Shown here: in pieces, positions 1-7,351 of the stretch | How positions within the stretch are numbered: the first letter of the stretch is position 1 | Layout of the letters: each line of letters begins with the position of its first letter | NCBI GenBank assembly: GCA_031263875.1 | Contig: JAISEX010000314.1 | Span: 1 to 11,546 of the forward strand | Origin: Eubacteriales Family XIII. Incertae Sedis bacterium | GTDB taxonomy: Bacteria > Bacillota > Clostridia > Peptostreptococcales > Anaerovoracaceae | DNA length: 11,546 nt | Direction: 5' to 3' | Position numbers and translations under genes: made by a program | Notes under the pieces: generated by a model | What the model was told of the DNA's origin: nothing | Database searches by the model: none | What the model saw: only the letters and a program-made list of their open reading frames with translations

Positions 1-1
1 C

Positions 2-733
2 GTGACGGAATGGAACGGGACGCGCCAATTACGCGTGAGCAAATTGCGCGTCGCAAGCGACCAGGACGGGCTCGATAAGCGCGACTTTTTCAAGGCGGCC
101 CCGGAAGACCCGCAGGCGATGTACGCGTATATTTTCAAAACGGCGGAGGCTGTCAAGGATAAAGATTTACACGCGGTGGCGGTCCGATTGCTGACGGATA
201 ATAAGGAGCGTCTGATGTACTGGCCGGCGGCGGCGAAAAACCATCATGCCGAATACGCGGGTCTGCTCTGGCATATGAAGCGTATGCTGATGGCCGCGGA
301 AAAACTCTGCGAAGTCTACACGGGGCTCAATCGCGACTTGCTCGTGACGGGCGTTATTATGCACGACATGGAAAAGCTGAACGAGATGGACGCTGACGAG
401 ATGGGCGTGGTATCGGAATACACGTTTGAAGGCATTTTGCTGGGGCATCTCGTGCAGGGCGCCATAGAGATCGACCGGCTCTGCGACGAGCTTGCGGTGC
501 CGTACGAGAAAAAAATCATGCTCGAACATATGGCGATATCGCACCATTATGAACCCGAATACGGCAGCCCGAAACGGCCGATGTTCCTGGAGGCCGAGGC
601 CCTGCATTATCTCGACATGCTCGACTCGAAGCTGTTCGACATGGAGGATGCGCTGATGGCGACGCAGCCCGGCGAATTCTCGGAACGCGTCTGGACGCTC
701 GACAACAGAAAAATCTATAAGAAGACATGGTAA
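2..733 (+). CDS. yhaM: YhaM-like 3'-5' exoribonuclease, HD domain (5' end cut by window edge)
   Basis: This reads as the C-terminal three quarters of a YhaM/CBF1-type 3'-5' exoribonuclease, a cytoplasmic enzyme with an N-terminal OB-fold and a C-terminal metal-dependent HD domain that trims RNA and single-stranded DNA. The first visible residues (TEWNGTRQLRVSKLRV) look like the last strands of the OB-fold. The GTG at base 2 is therefore probably an internal Val codon and the true start lies upstream. HD-domain residues, counted from base 2, are the paired histidines H81-H82 (KNHHAEYAGLLWH), the HD pair H121-D122 (IMHDMEK), the YTFEGILLGH stretch, and H181-H182 followed by EYGSP. The position after HD-M, commonly Gly in these enzymes (HDxGK), is Glu here. 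The stop overlaps the recD2 start by 7 bp, which implies translational coupling. The family call is firm; exact substrate is inferred from the family. Confidence 0.85.
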   Translation: MTEWNGTRQLRVSKLRVASDQDGLDKRDFFKAAPEDPQAMYAYIFKTAEAVKDKDLHAVAVRLLTDNKERLMYWPAAAKNHHAEYAGLLWHMKRMLMAAEKLCEVYTGLNRDLLVTGVIMHDMEKLNEMDADEMGVVSEYTFEGILLGHLVQGAIEIDRLCDELAVPYEKKIMLEHMAISHHYEPEYGSPKRPMFLEAEALHYLDMLDSKLFDMEDALMATQPGEFSERVWTLDNRKIYKKTW

Positions 734-2970
734 AGGCCACCCTCACATCTGTCGTTTTTTATAACGACGCGAATGGATTTCTTGTCGCGCGTGCGGAGAG
801 TGAGGGGCGCAGTCTGACCGTTACGGGGAATCTGCCCGGCGCGACGCCCGGCAGGAGTTTTGAGTTTGCGGGTGAGTGGGTGACGCACCGGCGTTACGGC
901 GAACAATTTTCATTTACTTCATATACGGAGGCGGAGCCCGAGAGCGTGAGCGAGATAGAAAATTTTCTCGCTTCGGGGATCGTGCGCGGTGTGGGGCCGA
1001 AGACGGCTCGCGCTATCGTCGCGCGGTTTGGCGACGCGGCGCTTGATATTATCGAAAACGAACCCAAGCGACTGGTCGAAGTGGAGGGTATCGGCGCGAA
1101 AAAGTGGCCGATTATCTGCGCGTCGTACAAGGAGCATAAGGAATTCGCGGACGTGATAATGCGCTTCAGCCAGTACGGGATCGGCGCGGAAGCGGCGATG
1201 AAACTCTACGAATATTACGGGACGGAAGCGGTCGAAACGATACAGAAAAATCCCTATCGTATAATAGAGGACGTTCGCGGGGTCGGTTTCAAGACTGCCG
1301 ACGAGATCGCGTCGCGGCTCGGCATCAGCGGCGACAGTGAGGACCGGATCCGCAGCGGCGTCATCTATGTGCTGAGGCGTCATGTTTTGGACGGCAGCAC
1401 CTGCGTGCCCGAAAGCAAGCTGATCGATAATACCGTCAGTCTGCTTGACGTGACGCGCGACGGGGCGGAGGACGCGCTGATCGCGCTGAATTTCGAGGGA
1501 AAAATCATCTGCGAGGAAATTGACGGCGTGAACTTCGTTTTTCTGCCGGCGTACTACGTTGCGGAAAAGACGATCGCGTATGACGTCGTCCGGCTTTTGG
1601 ATTCGCCGCCGGCCATGCTCCAGCATGACGCGGACGGGCTGACCGTATCGGCCGAAGAAAAGACGGGGCTGACGCTGTCGGACTCGCAGCGAAAGGCGGT
1701 CATCAGCTCGCTTGAAAACGGCGTATTTGTTATTACGGGCGGTCCCGGCACGGGCAAGACGACCATTATACATGTGATATCCGATGTGCTGTCAAGCTGC
1801 GGCATTGACATCTCCATTGCCGCGCCGACGGGACGGGCGGCGAAGCGGATCACGGAGGCGACGGGCTATACCGCGTCGACGATACACCGGCTGCTCGAAT
1901 ATTCGTATGGCGAGGACGACGAGAATATGCGGTTTGGCCGCACGCGGGAAAATCCGCTGGAGGCCGGCGCCGTTATTGTGGACGAGGCGTCGATGATAGA
2001 CGCGCTTTTGATGAAGGCGCTTTTGGAGGCGGTGCCGCCTAATACCCGGCTGATAATAGTGGGCGATGCCGATCAGCTTCCCCCGGTGGGCGCGGGTAAC
2101 GCGCTGCGGGACATGCTCGCGGCCTGCCGCGTGCCCGCCGCGATCCTCACCGAGATATTCCGCCAAAGCGGGGAGAGCGGCATTGTTACGGGGGCGCACC
2201 TTATCAATCGCGGCGAGCGTCCCGATCTTTCAGACCGGGACTCCGATCTCACGATCGTGCGGCGGGCGTCGTCAAGCGAAATACTTGACACCGTCGTAAA
2301 GCTCTGCCTTCGGGATACGAACGCCCAAGTCCTGACGCCGACGAAGAAGAATTTGCTCGGCAGCCTCAATCTGAACAAGGAGCTTCAGCGCGTCATCAAT
2401 CCGCCCGACATTGACAAAAACGAGATCGAGATCGGCGCGCGCGTATTTCGCGAGGGCGACCGGGTGATGCAGCTCAAAAACAATTACGGGCTCAAGTGGA
2501 TCGACAGAAATGACCTGACCGAGGGAGAGGGCGTGTTCAACGGCGACATGGGCATTATCGACACAGTCAGCGATGACCGCGCCGTTACCGTGTGCTTCGA
2601 CGGCTCGCGCTTCGTGGTCTACGACCCGGCGGACATGGATCAGATCGATCACGCCTACGCCATCACGGTACACAAGAGCCAGGGGAGCGAATTCGACACG
2701 GTGGTGCTGCCCGTGTTTGCCGCCCCGCCCATGCTCGCGACGCGGAATCTTCTCTACACCGCGGTGACGCGCGGCAAAAAACGCGTCGTGATCGTCGGCT
2801 CGGAAGAACGGTTCTACGCGATGATAGACAACGATATGCACCGCGAACGGTGGTCGGCGCTGCGTTATTTTCTGGAGAAGGCGCAATCGCTCGAATCGAT
2901 ATTCGGCGCGGCCGGTGAAAATCCCGGCGCACTGGTTGAAGACTATGTTCCTTTTGGCAATGAAGACTGA
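727..2970 (+). CDS. recD2: RecD2 (YrrC-type) ATP-dependent 5'-3' DNA helicase
   Basis: A 747-residue superfamily 1B helicase of the RecD2 type, which acts without RecB/RecC partners and is linked to DNA repair and replication-fork processing in Bacillota. The N-terminal part carries an OB-like segment, then helix-hairpin-helix motifs (ASGIVRGVGPKTARAIV, VEGIGAKKW, VRGVGFKTADEIASRLGI). The motor follows: Walker A GGPGTGKTT at residues 338-346, Walker B VDEAS with D419-E420, the GDADQLPPVGAGN motif III, an FRQ motif, and near the C-terminus the UvrD-like AITVHKSQGSEFD and TAVTRGKKR motifs. Length is typical for the family. The ATG at 727 overlaps the stop of the upstream gene by 7 bp. The 3' end overlaps the following comF-like gene. 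No motif appears to be missing, so the enzyme should be active. Confidence 0.97.
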   Translation: MVKATLTSVVFYNDANGFLVARAESEGRSLTVTGNLPGATPGRSFEFAGEWVTHRRYGEQFSFTSYTEAEPESVSEIENFLASGIVRGVGPKTARAIVARFGDAALDIIENEPKRLVEVEGIGAKKWPIICASYKEHKEFADVIMRFSQYGIGAEAAMKLYEYYGTEAVETIQKNPYRIIEDVRGVGFKTADEIASRLGISGDSEDRIRSGVIYVLRRHVLDGSTCVPESKLIDNTVSLLDVTRDGAEDALIALNFEGKIICEEIDGVNFVFLPAYYVAEKTIAYDVVRLLDSPPAMLQHDADGLTVSAEEKTGLTLSDSQRKAVISSLENGVFVITGGPGTGKTTIIHVISDVLSSCGIDISIAAPTGRAAKRITEATGYTASTIHRLLEYSYGEDDENMRFGRTRENPLEAGAVIVDEASMIDALLMKALLEAVPPNTRLIIVGDADQLPPVGAGNALRDMLAACRVPAAILTEIFRQSGESGIVTGAHLINRGERPDLSDRDSDLTIVRRASSSEILDTVVKLCLRDTNAQVLTPTKKNLLGSLNLNKELQRVINPPDIDKNEIEIGARVFREGDRVMQLKNNYGLKWIDRNDLTEGEGVFNGDMGIIDTVSDDRAVTVCFDGSRFVVYDPADMDQIDHAYAITVHKSQGSEFDTVVLPVFAAPPMLATRNLLYTAVTRGKKRVVIVGSEERFYAMIDNDMHRERWSALRYFLEKAQSLESIFGAAGENPGALVEDYVPFGNED

Positions 2971-3679
2971 CGCGCCCGGCTTTCTGGCGCGGCGGATCGA
3001 AGCGGCGGCCGAGCTTCTGTATCCAAGCTCGATATACTGCGTCGCGTGCGGTAATCTTATCGACGCCTCGCGTCCCTACGCGCTGTGCGATACCTGCCGG
3101 AGCGAGATCGCGTGGGGCCGGGGCGCGCTGCCGTCCGGCCATGAATTCCGAAACGGTTGGTCGTGCGTGTCGTACAGCGGGCCCATCAAAAATATGGTTC
3201 GCGATATGAAGTATCACGACCGGCCCTCTACCGCGAAAAACATAGCCGAGATAATGGCGGATCGCGCCGCCGGAGAAGACGGCATCATGAACGCAGATGT
3301 AATCATACCGGTGCCGATGTACCGCGCGAAGAAACGGAAGCGCGGCTATAATCAGACGGAGCTGATCGCGGCTGATCTCGCGCAGCGGCTCGGCATTGCC
3401 TACGCGCCGGACGTTCTCATCAAAACGAAGATGACGGAAGCGATGAGTTCCAAAAACAGCGATGAGCGCCGGCTGATGCTGACGGACGCTTTTGCCGTCG
3501 AGGATTCCGAGCCGTCCCGCGTCCACGCGGCGCGCGTCCTTTTGATCGACGACGTCTTTACGACGGGATCGACCGCGGACGCCTGCGCGCGCACGCTTTG
3601 CGAGGCCGGAGCCGCCTCCGTCGATTTGTTCGTTTTCGCCACGGGCGCGTTGGCGGTAGGCGGGAGACAGGATTGGTAG
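2960..3679 (+). CDS. ComF family protein (double zinc-finger plus phosphoribosyltransferase fold)
   Basis: A ComFC/GntX-like protein of 239 residues from the ATG at 2960. The N-terminus has two CxxC pairs (C27/C30 and C43/C46) expected to bind zinc. The C-terminal type I phosphoribosyltransferase fold carries the PRPP-loop motif VLLIDDVFTTGST, with the acidic pair D197-D198. The KKRKRGYNQTELIA segment is also typical. Family members take part in uptake of transforming DNA and possibly primosome work, but the enzymatic activity is not settled. The start is uncertain: in-frame GTG 2915 and ATG 2945 are alternatives. None has a clear Shine-Dalgarno sequence, and I chose 2960 because it gives the shortest (11-bp) overlap with recD2 and a normal distance to the first zinc finger. 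It probably shares a transcript with recD2. I see no comFA neighbour and no clear terminator after the stop. Confidence 0.92.
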   Translation: MKTDAPGFLARRIEAAAELLYPSSIYCVACGNLIDASRPYALCDTCRSEIAWGRGALPSGHEFRNGWSCVSYSGPIKNMVRDMKYHDRPSTAKNIAEIMADRAAGEDGIMNADVIIPVPMYRAKKRKRGYNQTELIAADLAQRLGIAYAPDVLIKTKMTEAMSSKNSDERRLMLTDAFAVEDSEPSRVHAARVLLIDDVFTTGSTADACARTLCEAGAASVDLFVFATGALAVGGRQDW

Positions 3680-3960
3680 ACGTGTTGCGAATTTTCGGCT
3701 AGTGAAATAATGACGCTGACGGCACGATAGGAGCGCTCACGTCGGGTTTCCTCTCGTTTCTTTTGGTGCTCTCGTGAGAGAGCTGTTCGCCGTAATAGGA
3801 TAGGTGTGCCGTGTACGCCGCCCGCATGTTTCCGCGCGCGAGCGCGTTGGCGCTGTCCGGTGATTTCGGCGGCGAGATCGACGAGATGGTGTGACGGTGC
3901 GGACGAAGAATTATTGCCGGGGAATGGGCAGACTGACGCCGGTGTTTGCGTGACGGACGC
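3680..3960. other. gene-free stretch between the comF-like gene and repeat element copy A
   Basis: No gene is supported here. It contains a perfect 6-bp hairpin GCTCTC-GTGA-GAGAGC at 3768-3783 without a following T-run, so it is not a standard terminator, and a second 5-bp hairpin AGCGC-GTTG-GCGCT at 3841-3854. Read on the minus strand, an open frame runs through this stretch and into the repeat element (3699-4145). It has no ribosome binding site, begins only at a TTG, and resembles no protein family I can name. The stretch could be a decayed gene, a farther part of the repeat element, or an untranslated region; the sequence does not decide. Confidence 0.4.
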
Positions 3961-4301
3961 GCCGCCTTATGCTGAGCGTAGGGTGTAACGGTGACGATGA
4001 GATTAAGGTGCGGGAGTAGTGGCGCGGTGTGCCGCTTTTGACTGGGCGTGCGGCGTAATGAGGGACGATGATACAACCGGCGGCTGAAGCCCCAAATGAC
4101 AGACTTTTTAGGGGCGGCACGGAATGACGCATATGTCCCGCGCAAGGGATAGGAGGGGTGCGAAGCAGCCGCGAAGCGGCCGGAGCCCCGCAGAGCCCGG
4201 TGGGGCAGTTCCGCGGTTTAGGAAAAATATGAAAACTAGTTCAACGGGAGTGTTCAAAAGCGCCCGTTAAGTAAGTCACCCGCGCGGACAGCCCCATGCG
4301 C
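3961..4301 (+). repeat. composite interspersed repeat element, copy A
   Basis: A roughly 340-bp element that recurs in diverged form at 8746-9084. Landmarks in order: GCCGC at 3961 and again at 4031 (two tandem units 70 nt apart, each with GACGATGA about 32-33 nt in, at 3993 and 4064), AATGACAGAC at 4095, TGTCCCGCGCAAGGGATAG at 4134, CGGAGCCCC at 4181, AGCCCGGTGGGGCA at 4194 and GCCCCATGCGC at 4291. The tail contains possible stems TCCC/GGGA around 4136-4149, GCCGC-GAA-GCGGC near 4168-4180, AACGGG/CCCGTT (4243-4248 with 4263-4268), and a closing pair TGGGGC (4201-4206) with GCCCCA (4291-4296). The motif order and spacing match copy B closely. Strand is given only by the orientation used for comparison. 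Function is unknown. Confidence 0.75.
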
Positions 4302-4383
4302 TCCAAACCAAACACTCAGGCCGGCAATTCCCGGCGCTTTCCGCCCGCAGAATTATTACTTCTATATTTCATCGAATCCCCCG

Positions 4384-4413
4384 TAACAAATCCGCGCCGG
4401 CTTATGGTATATT
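4384..4413 (+). promoter_or_regulatory. candidate extended -10 promoter for hpf
   Basis: An AT-rich patch in GC-rich surroundings holds TGG followed by TATATT (4408-4413), an extended -10 pattern. The -35 position is weak: TAACAA at 4384-4389 with an 18-bp spacer. This would leave a leader of about 110 nt before the hpf start. Hpf transcription in Bacillota is often driven by a stress or stationary-phase sigma factor, so another promoter class could also be used; I see no clear match to one. Confidence 0.4.
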
Positions 4414-4530
4414 AATTATACGGAAATAATTTGCACGGGATTTTTTACGGTAGTGCGGCGCGTGCGCGCGTAACGGCGAAAATCGCACGGCATAGCGCAA
4501 AAAAGACAAGCAAACGGAGGGTATAGTATT

Positions 4531-5061
4531 ATGAAATTAATAGTAACAAGCAAAAATTTCAACGCAAGCGATCATTTGAGGGATACGATCGAATCCAAGT
4601 TCAATAAACTCAGTAAATACTTTCATAATGATATCGAAGCCCATATAACGCTTTCGCTCGAAAAGGGGCGGCAGCGCATCGAGGCGACGATAAACGCGAA
4701 TGGCACGATATTCCGTTCGGAAAATACGACAAACGACATCTACAGCGGCATCGACATCGTCGTGGATAAGCTTTCGGGCCAGATGTCAAAATATAAGAGC
4801 AAACTTATCAAGAAGCATAAGGACAGCAAGGCGATCATGTTTGAGGTTCTTCCGGACGTGCCGGACGACGACTCGAACGAACCCCGGATAGAGCGGCGCA
4901 AGAAGTTCGACCTCCTGCCGATGACTCCCGAGGAGGCTATCGTGCAAATGGAGCTTCTCGACCATCGTTTCTTCGTATTTTTGAATATGGAAACCGACGG
5001 CATCGGAGTTGTGTATAGCAGAAATGACGGAGGCTACGGATTACTCGAAACTGAGATTTGA
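4531..5061 (+). CDS. hpf: ribosome hibernation promoting factor, long form (HPF)
   Basis: A 176-residue long-form HPF, which binds the 30S decoding region and pairs 70S ribosomes into inactive 100S dimers during slow growth. The N-terminal S30AE/YfiA domain (about residues 1-105) starts MKLIVTSKNFNASDHLRD. A short charged linker (VPDDDSNEPRIERRK) follows. The C-terminal dimerisation domain (about 120-176) has the family signature KFDLLPMTPEEAIVQMELL...HRFFVFLNMETDGIGVVYSRNDGGYGLLE. The ATG at 4531 follows GGAGG (4516-4520) at 10 nt. The gene has its own intrinsic terminator and probably its own promoter, so it is likely a single-gene unit. In Bacillus and many Clostridia hpf lies between comF and secA; here comF is upstream as expected but cdaA takes the place of secA. 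Confidence 0.97.
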   Translation: MKLIVTSKNFNASDHLRDTIESKFNKLSKYFHNDIEAHITLSLEKGRQRIEATINANGTIFRSENTTNDIYSGIDIVVDKLSGQMSKYKSKLIKKHKDSKAIMFEVLPDVPDDDSNEPRIERRKKFDLLPMTPEEAIVQMELLDHRFFVFLNMETDGIGVVYSRNDGGYGLLETEI

Positions 5062-5112
5062 TCGGACGATAATAATCACGCCGCAAAAAACCTGCGAATC
5101 GTGAAGAAGTGG

Positions 5113-5152
5113 TGACCGTTTTCGGAAGATTTCTGAAAGCGGTCATTTTTAT
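5113..5152 (+). terminator. intrinsic terminator of hpf
   Basis: A long hairpin pairs TGACCGTTTTC (5113-5123) with GAAAGCGGTCA (5135-5145), with one T-G wobble. It can continue inward through GGAA/TTCT to a 3-nt loop, for about 15 pairs in total, and is followed at once by TTTTTATT. It lies about 50 nt after the hpf stop and upstream of the cdaA promoter, so it separates the two transcripts. Confidence 0.92.
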
Positions 5153-5163
5153 TCATTTAACGA

Positions 5164-5192
5164 TTGCAAAAACGCAGCGATAGGGATATTAT
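5164..5192 (+). promoter_or_regulatory. SigA-type promoter for the cdaA-cdaR-glmM unit
   Basis: TTGCAA at 5164-5169 and TATTAT at 5187-5192 are separated by 17 bp, a near-consensus housekeeping promoter. Transcription would start near 5199, only about 30 nt before the cdaA start, which places the RBS hairpin at 5205-5222 at the very 5' end of the mRNA. No operator is evident. Confidence 0.75.
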
Positions 5193-5204
5193 TAAAGTAA
5201 GGAC

Positions 5205-5222
5205 TTCTCCATTTGTGGAGGA
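5205..5222 (+). promoter_or_regulatory. hairpin covering the cdaA ribosome binding site
   Basis: TTCTCCA (5205-5211) can pair with TGGAGGA (5216-5222) across a 4-nt TTTG loop, giving 7 pairs including one T-G wobble. The 3' arm contains the GGAGG Shine-Dalgarno sequence (5217-5221) of cdaA. The structure could lower or modulate CdaA translation. Whether it folds in the cell is inference. Confidence 0.5.
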
Positions 5223-5232
5223 ATGAAAACGA

Positions 5233-6087
5233 ATGAACGCAATACAAGATTTTTTTTCAAATCTCGTCACCGGGATCAGCATATTCGACGCGATAGACGT
5301 AGTAATCATCGCTTTCGTAATTTATAAAATACTCGGATTTCTCAGAGAAACCCGCGCGGAACAATTGGTCAAGGGACTTTTTGTCCTTATTATATTTACG
5401 GTTATTTCCGCGCTCCTGCATCTGAACGCGCTCAACTGGATATTGAAGGCGACGATGCAGTTCTCGGTAATCGCTCTCGTGGTGGTATTCCAGCCGGAAT
5501 TGCGGCGCGGACTGGAACATCTCGGACGCAGCCGGTGGATACGCTCGCAGTTCGAGAGCATCGATAAGGCGGAGGCGAAGGAGGCTGTCGCGGCGCTTAT
5601 CGGCGCGGTGGATTATTTCTCGGCAAACAGCACGGGCGCGCTTATCGTGATGGAACGCGAGGTATCGCTCACCGATTTTGCGGAAACGGGCGTTGTGCTG
5701 AACAGCGACCTTACGGCGGAACTTCTCGAAAACATATTTTACGAGGGGGCGCCGATGCATGACGGCGCGGTGATCGTGCGGGGCGCCAAAGTTTACGCGG
5801 CGGCGTGTATGCTGCCGCTGACGAAGAAGCGGGATCTCGAGTCGGAGCTCGGCATGCGGCATCGCGCGGGCATCGGGATCACGGAGGTATCCGACGCGTT
5901 TACCATTATGGTATCCGAGGAAACGGGCGTTATATCCACGGCGTCGGACGCGAAACTGACGCGGTTTTTGGATATAAAGACGCTCGAGAAGACCATTCTC
6001 AATCTCTATCTGAAAGAGCCGACAGAGAAACTGCCGCAATTCGTCGGTTTGTTCCGGAGGAAACGGAAAAATGTTCCGAAGCAATAA
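5233..6087 (+). CDS. cdaA: diadenylate cyclase CdaA (c-di-AMP synthase)
   Basis: Membrane-bound CdaA (YbbP/DacA), which condenses two ATP into cyclic di-AMP, an essential second messenger for potassium and osmotic balance and wall homeostasis in Bacillota. At 284 residues it is close to the usual length. Three hydrophobic helices lie at about residues 18-35, 43-60 and 65-85, followed by FQPELRRGLEHLG. The DAC domain (about 100-265) holds the catalytic DGA motif (MHDGAVIV, D177) and the RHR motif (GMRHRAGIG, R209-H210-R211). Both are intact. The ATG at 5233 uses GGAGG at 5217-5221 with an 11-nt spacer; another ATG at 5223 is out of frame. The 3' end overlaps cdaR by 17 bp, typical of the cdaA-cdaR-glmM operon, where CdaR and GlmM bind and modulate the cyclase. 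Confidence 0.97.
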   Translation: MNAIQDFFSNLVTGISIFDAIDVVIIAFVIYKILGFLRETRAEQLVKGLFVLIIFTVISALLHLNALNWILKATMQFSVIALVVVFQPELRRGLEHLGRSRWIRSQFESIDKAEAKEAVAALIGAVDYFSANSTGALIVMEREVSLTDFAETGVVLNSDLTAELLENIFYEGAPMHDGAVIVRGAKVYAAACMLPLTKKRDLESELGMRHRAGIGITEVSDAFTIMVSEETGVISTASDAKLTRFLDIKTLEKTILNLYLKEPTEKLPQFVGLFRRKRKNVPKQ

Positions 6088-7315
6088 ATTGAATCTCATC
6101 ATATCGATTGCCGCCGCGATCGCAATATGGGTCTACGTCGTCACGTTTATCAATCCGGTCAACGACAGAACGATACGGGGCGTGTCCGTCAAGCTGATAA
6201 ATATGGAGGGGCTGACGCAGAACGGGCTGACCGTGTCGCCGAATCAGGTCTTTGCCGTCGACGTGGTGGTGAAGGGTCCGCGGTCGGACATCAGCAAGCT
6301 CAACGCTTCCGACCTCTCCGCTACGGCGGATATGACGGGATTCCCCGCGGGCAGAAACACCGTTGACGTCGAGGTTTCGGTTCCCGATAAGATAGAGTTT
6401 CTGGAAACGCACCCCGCGAAGATCGAGGTGGTGGTAGAGGACCTCATTTCCGTAACAAAACCGGTGGTGCTGGAATACGCCGGCGAATTTGAATCCAACG
6501 TCGAACCGGGATTTATTACGCTGTCACCGCAGGAAATATCCATGTCGGGCACAAAGGAAATCGTGGACAGCATCGATACGGTTAAGGCGAGGATAGAGAG
6601 CAACGCGCTCGGCGAAGACGAAAGAACCGTGACGACGAAGGTCGAAGCGTATACCAGATCGGGCGAATCGATTTACGGACTGACGTATTCGCAAAACGAG
6701 ATCGACGTCACCGCGCGGCTCTGTAATACGAAGGAAGTCCCGCTGAAGCTCAACGTGACGGGAACGCCTGCCGCGGGGCGCGAAATCACCAATACCGACG
6801 TGCCCAAGACGGTCACGATCCGCGGCGATGAGAAAGCTATCGCGGAAATCACCGAGGTGGAGGGCCGGGATATAAATATAGCGGGAATTAAGGAAACGAC
6901 GATGTATACGCCGGATTTGACTCTGCCGAAGGACGTCGAACTCGCGAACGCTTCCCGGAATATGGCCGTCACGGTCGAAATCGGCGGGATAGAGGCGAAG
7001 AATCTCTCGTTTACGCCCGATATGATAAGAATCGAGGGGCTGCCGAAGGATTACACGGCGCATATCACGACGGGCGAGCTGCCCGTGACGATTTACGGGA
7101 AACAGGACGACATCAAGGACATGACGCCTTCGGATATCAACGCGTATATCGATCTTTCAAAGACCGAGCTGAGCGGCGGTATTATCGAGGCGAAAGTGCT
7201 GTTTGAGGACGACAAACGGCTGACGAAAATCGAATGTATACCACCGGCGGTGAAAGTAAGTGTATTCAGGTCGAACATTGCCGGTGTGAACGCTACGCAA
7301 ACGGTCGTGCATTAG
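6071..7315 (+). CDS. cdaR: CdaA regulatory protein CdaR (YbbR repeats)
   Basis: A 414-residue YbbR-family protein. It starts with a short basic N-terminus and one membrane helix (about residues 8-28, LIISIAAAIAIWVYVVTF). The remainder is extracellular and made of about four YbbR-like domains (roughly 40-130, 135-215, 225-305 and 315-400), visible as repeated patterns such as PAKIEVVVEDL, PKTVTIRGDEKAI and PVTIYGKQDDI. CdaR interacts with CdaA through the membrane and alters c-di-AMP output; whether it activates or inhibits depends on species. ATG 6071 has GGAGG at 6056-6060, inside the end of cdaA. The repeats are degenerate at the sequence level, so the domain borders are approximate. The gene is followed 36 bp later by glmM. 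Confidence 0.93.
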   Translation: MFRSNKLNLIISIAAAIAIWVYVVTFINPVNDRTIRGVSVKLINMEGLTQNGLTVSPNQVFAVDVVVKGPRSDISKLNASDLSATADMTGFPAGRNTVDVEVSVPDKIEFLETHPAKIEVVVEDLISVTKPVVLEYAGEFESNVEPGFITLSPQEISMSGTKEIVDSIDTVKARIESNALGEDERTVTTKVEAYTRSGESIYGLTYSQNEIDVTARLCNTKEVPLKLNVTGTPAAGREITNTDVPKTVTIRGDEKAIAEITEVEGRDINIAGIKETTMYTPDLTLPKDVELANASRNMAVTVEIGGIEAKNLSFTPDMIRIEGLPKDYTAHITTGELPVTIYGKQDDIKDMTPSDINAYIDLSKTELSGGIIEAKVLFEDDKRLTKIECIPPAVKVSVFRSNIAGVNATQTVVH

Positions 7316-7351
7316 CCGCCGCCGCGGGAGCGGAAGAAGGAGAATTACTCT

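Noticed and set aside
919..1773. 284-codon minus-strand frame opposite recD2
   Set aside because: Shadow of a fully supported gene; no ribosome binding site and no recognisable domain.
2915..2959. GTG 2915 or ATG 2945 as the start of the comF-like gene
   Set aside because: Both lengthen the overlap with recD2 without a better ribosome binding site; kept only as alternatives.
3806..3988. 60-codon + strand frame after the comF-like gene
   Set aside because: No ribosome binding site, Arg/Ala-rich composition, and it runs into the repeat element.
3961..4301. CRISPR array from the tandem units
   Set aside because: Only two diverged 70-nt units, with no short exact repeats or regular unique spacers, and no cas genes.
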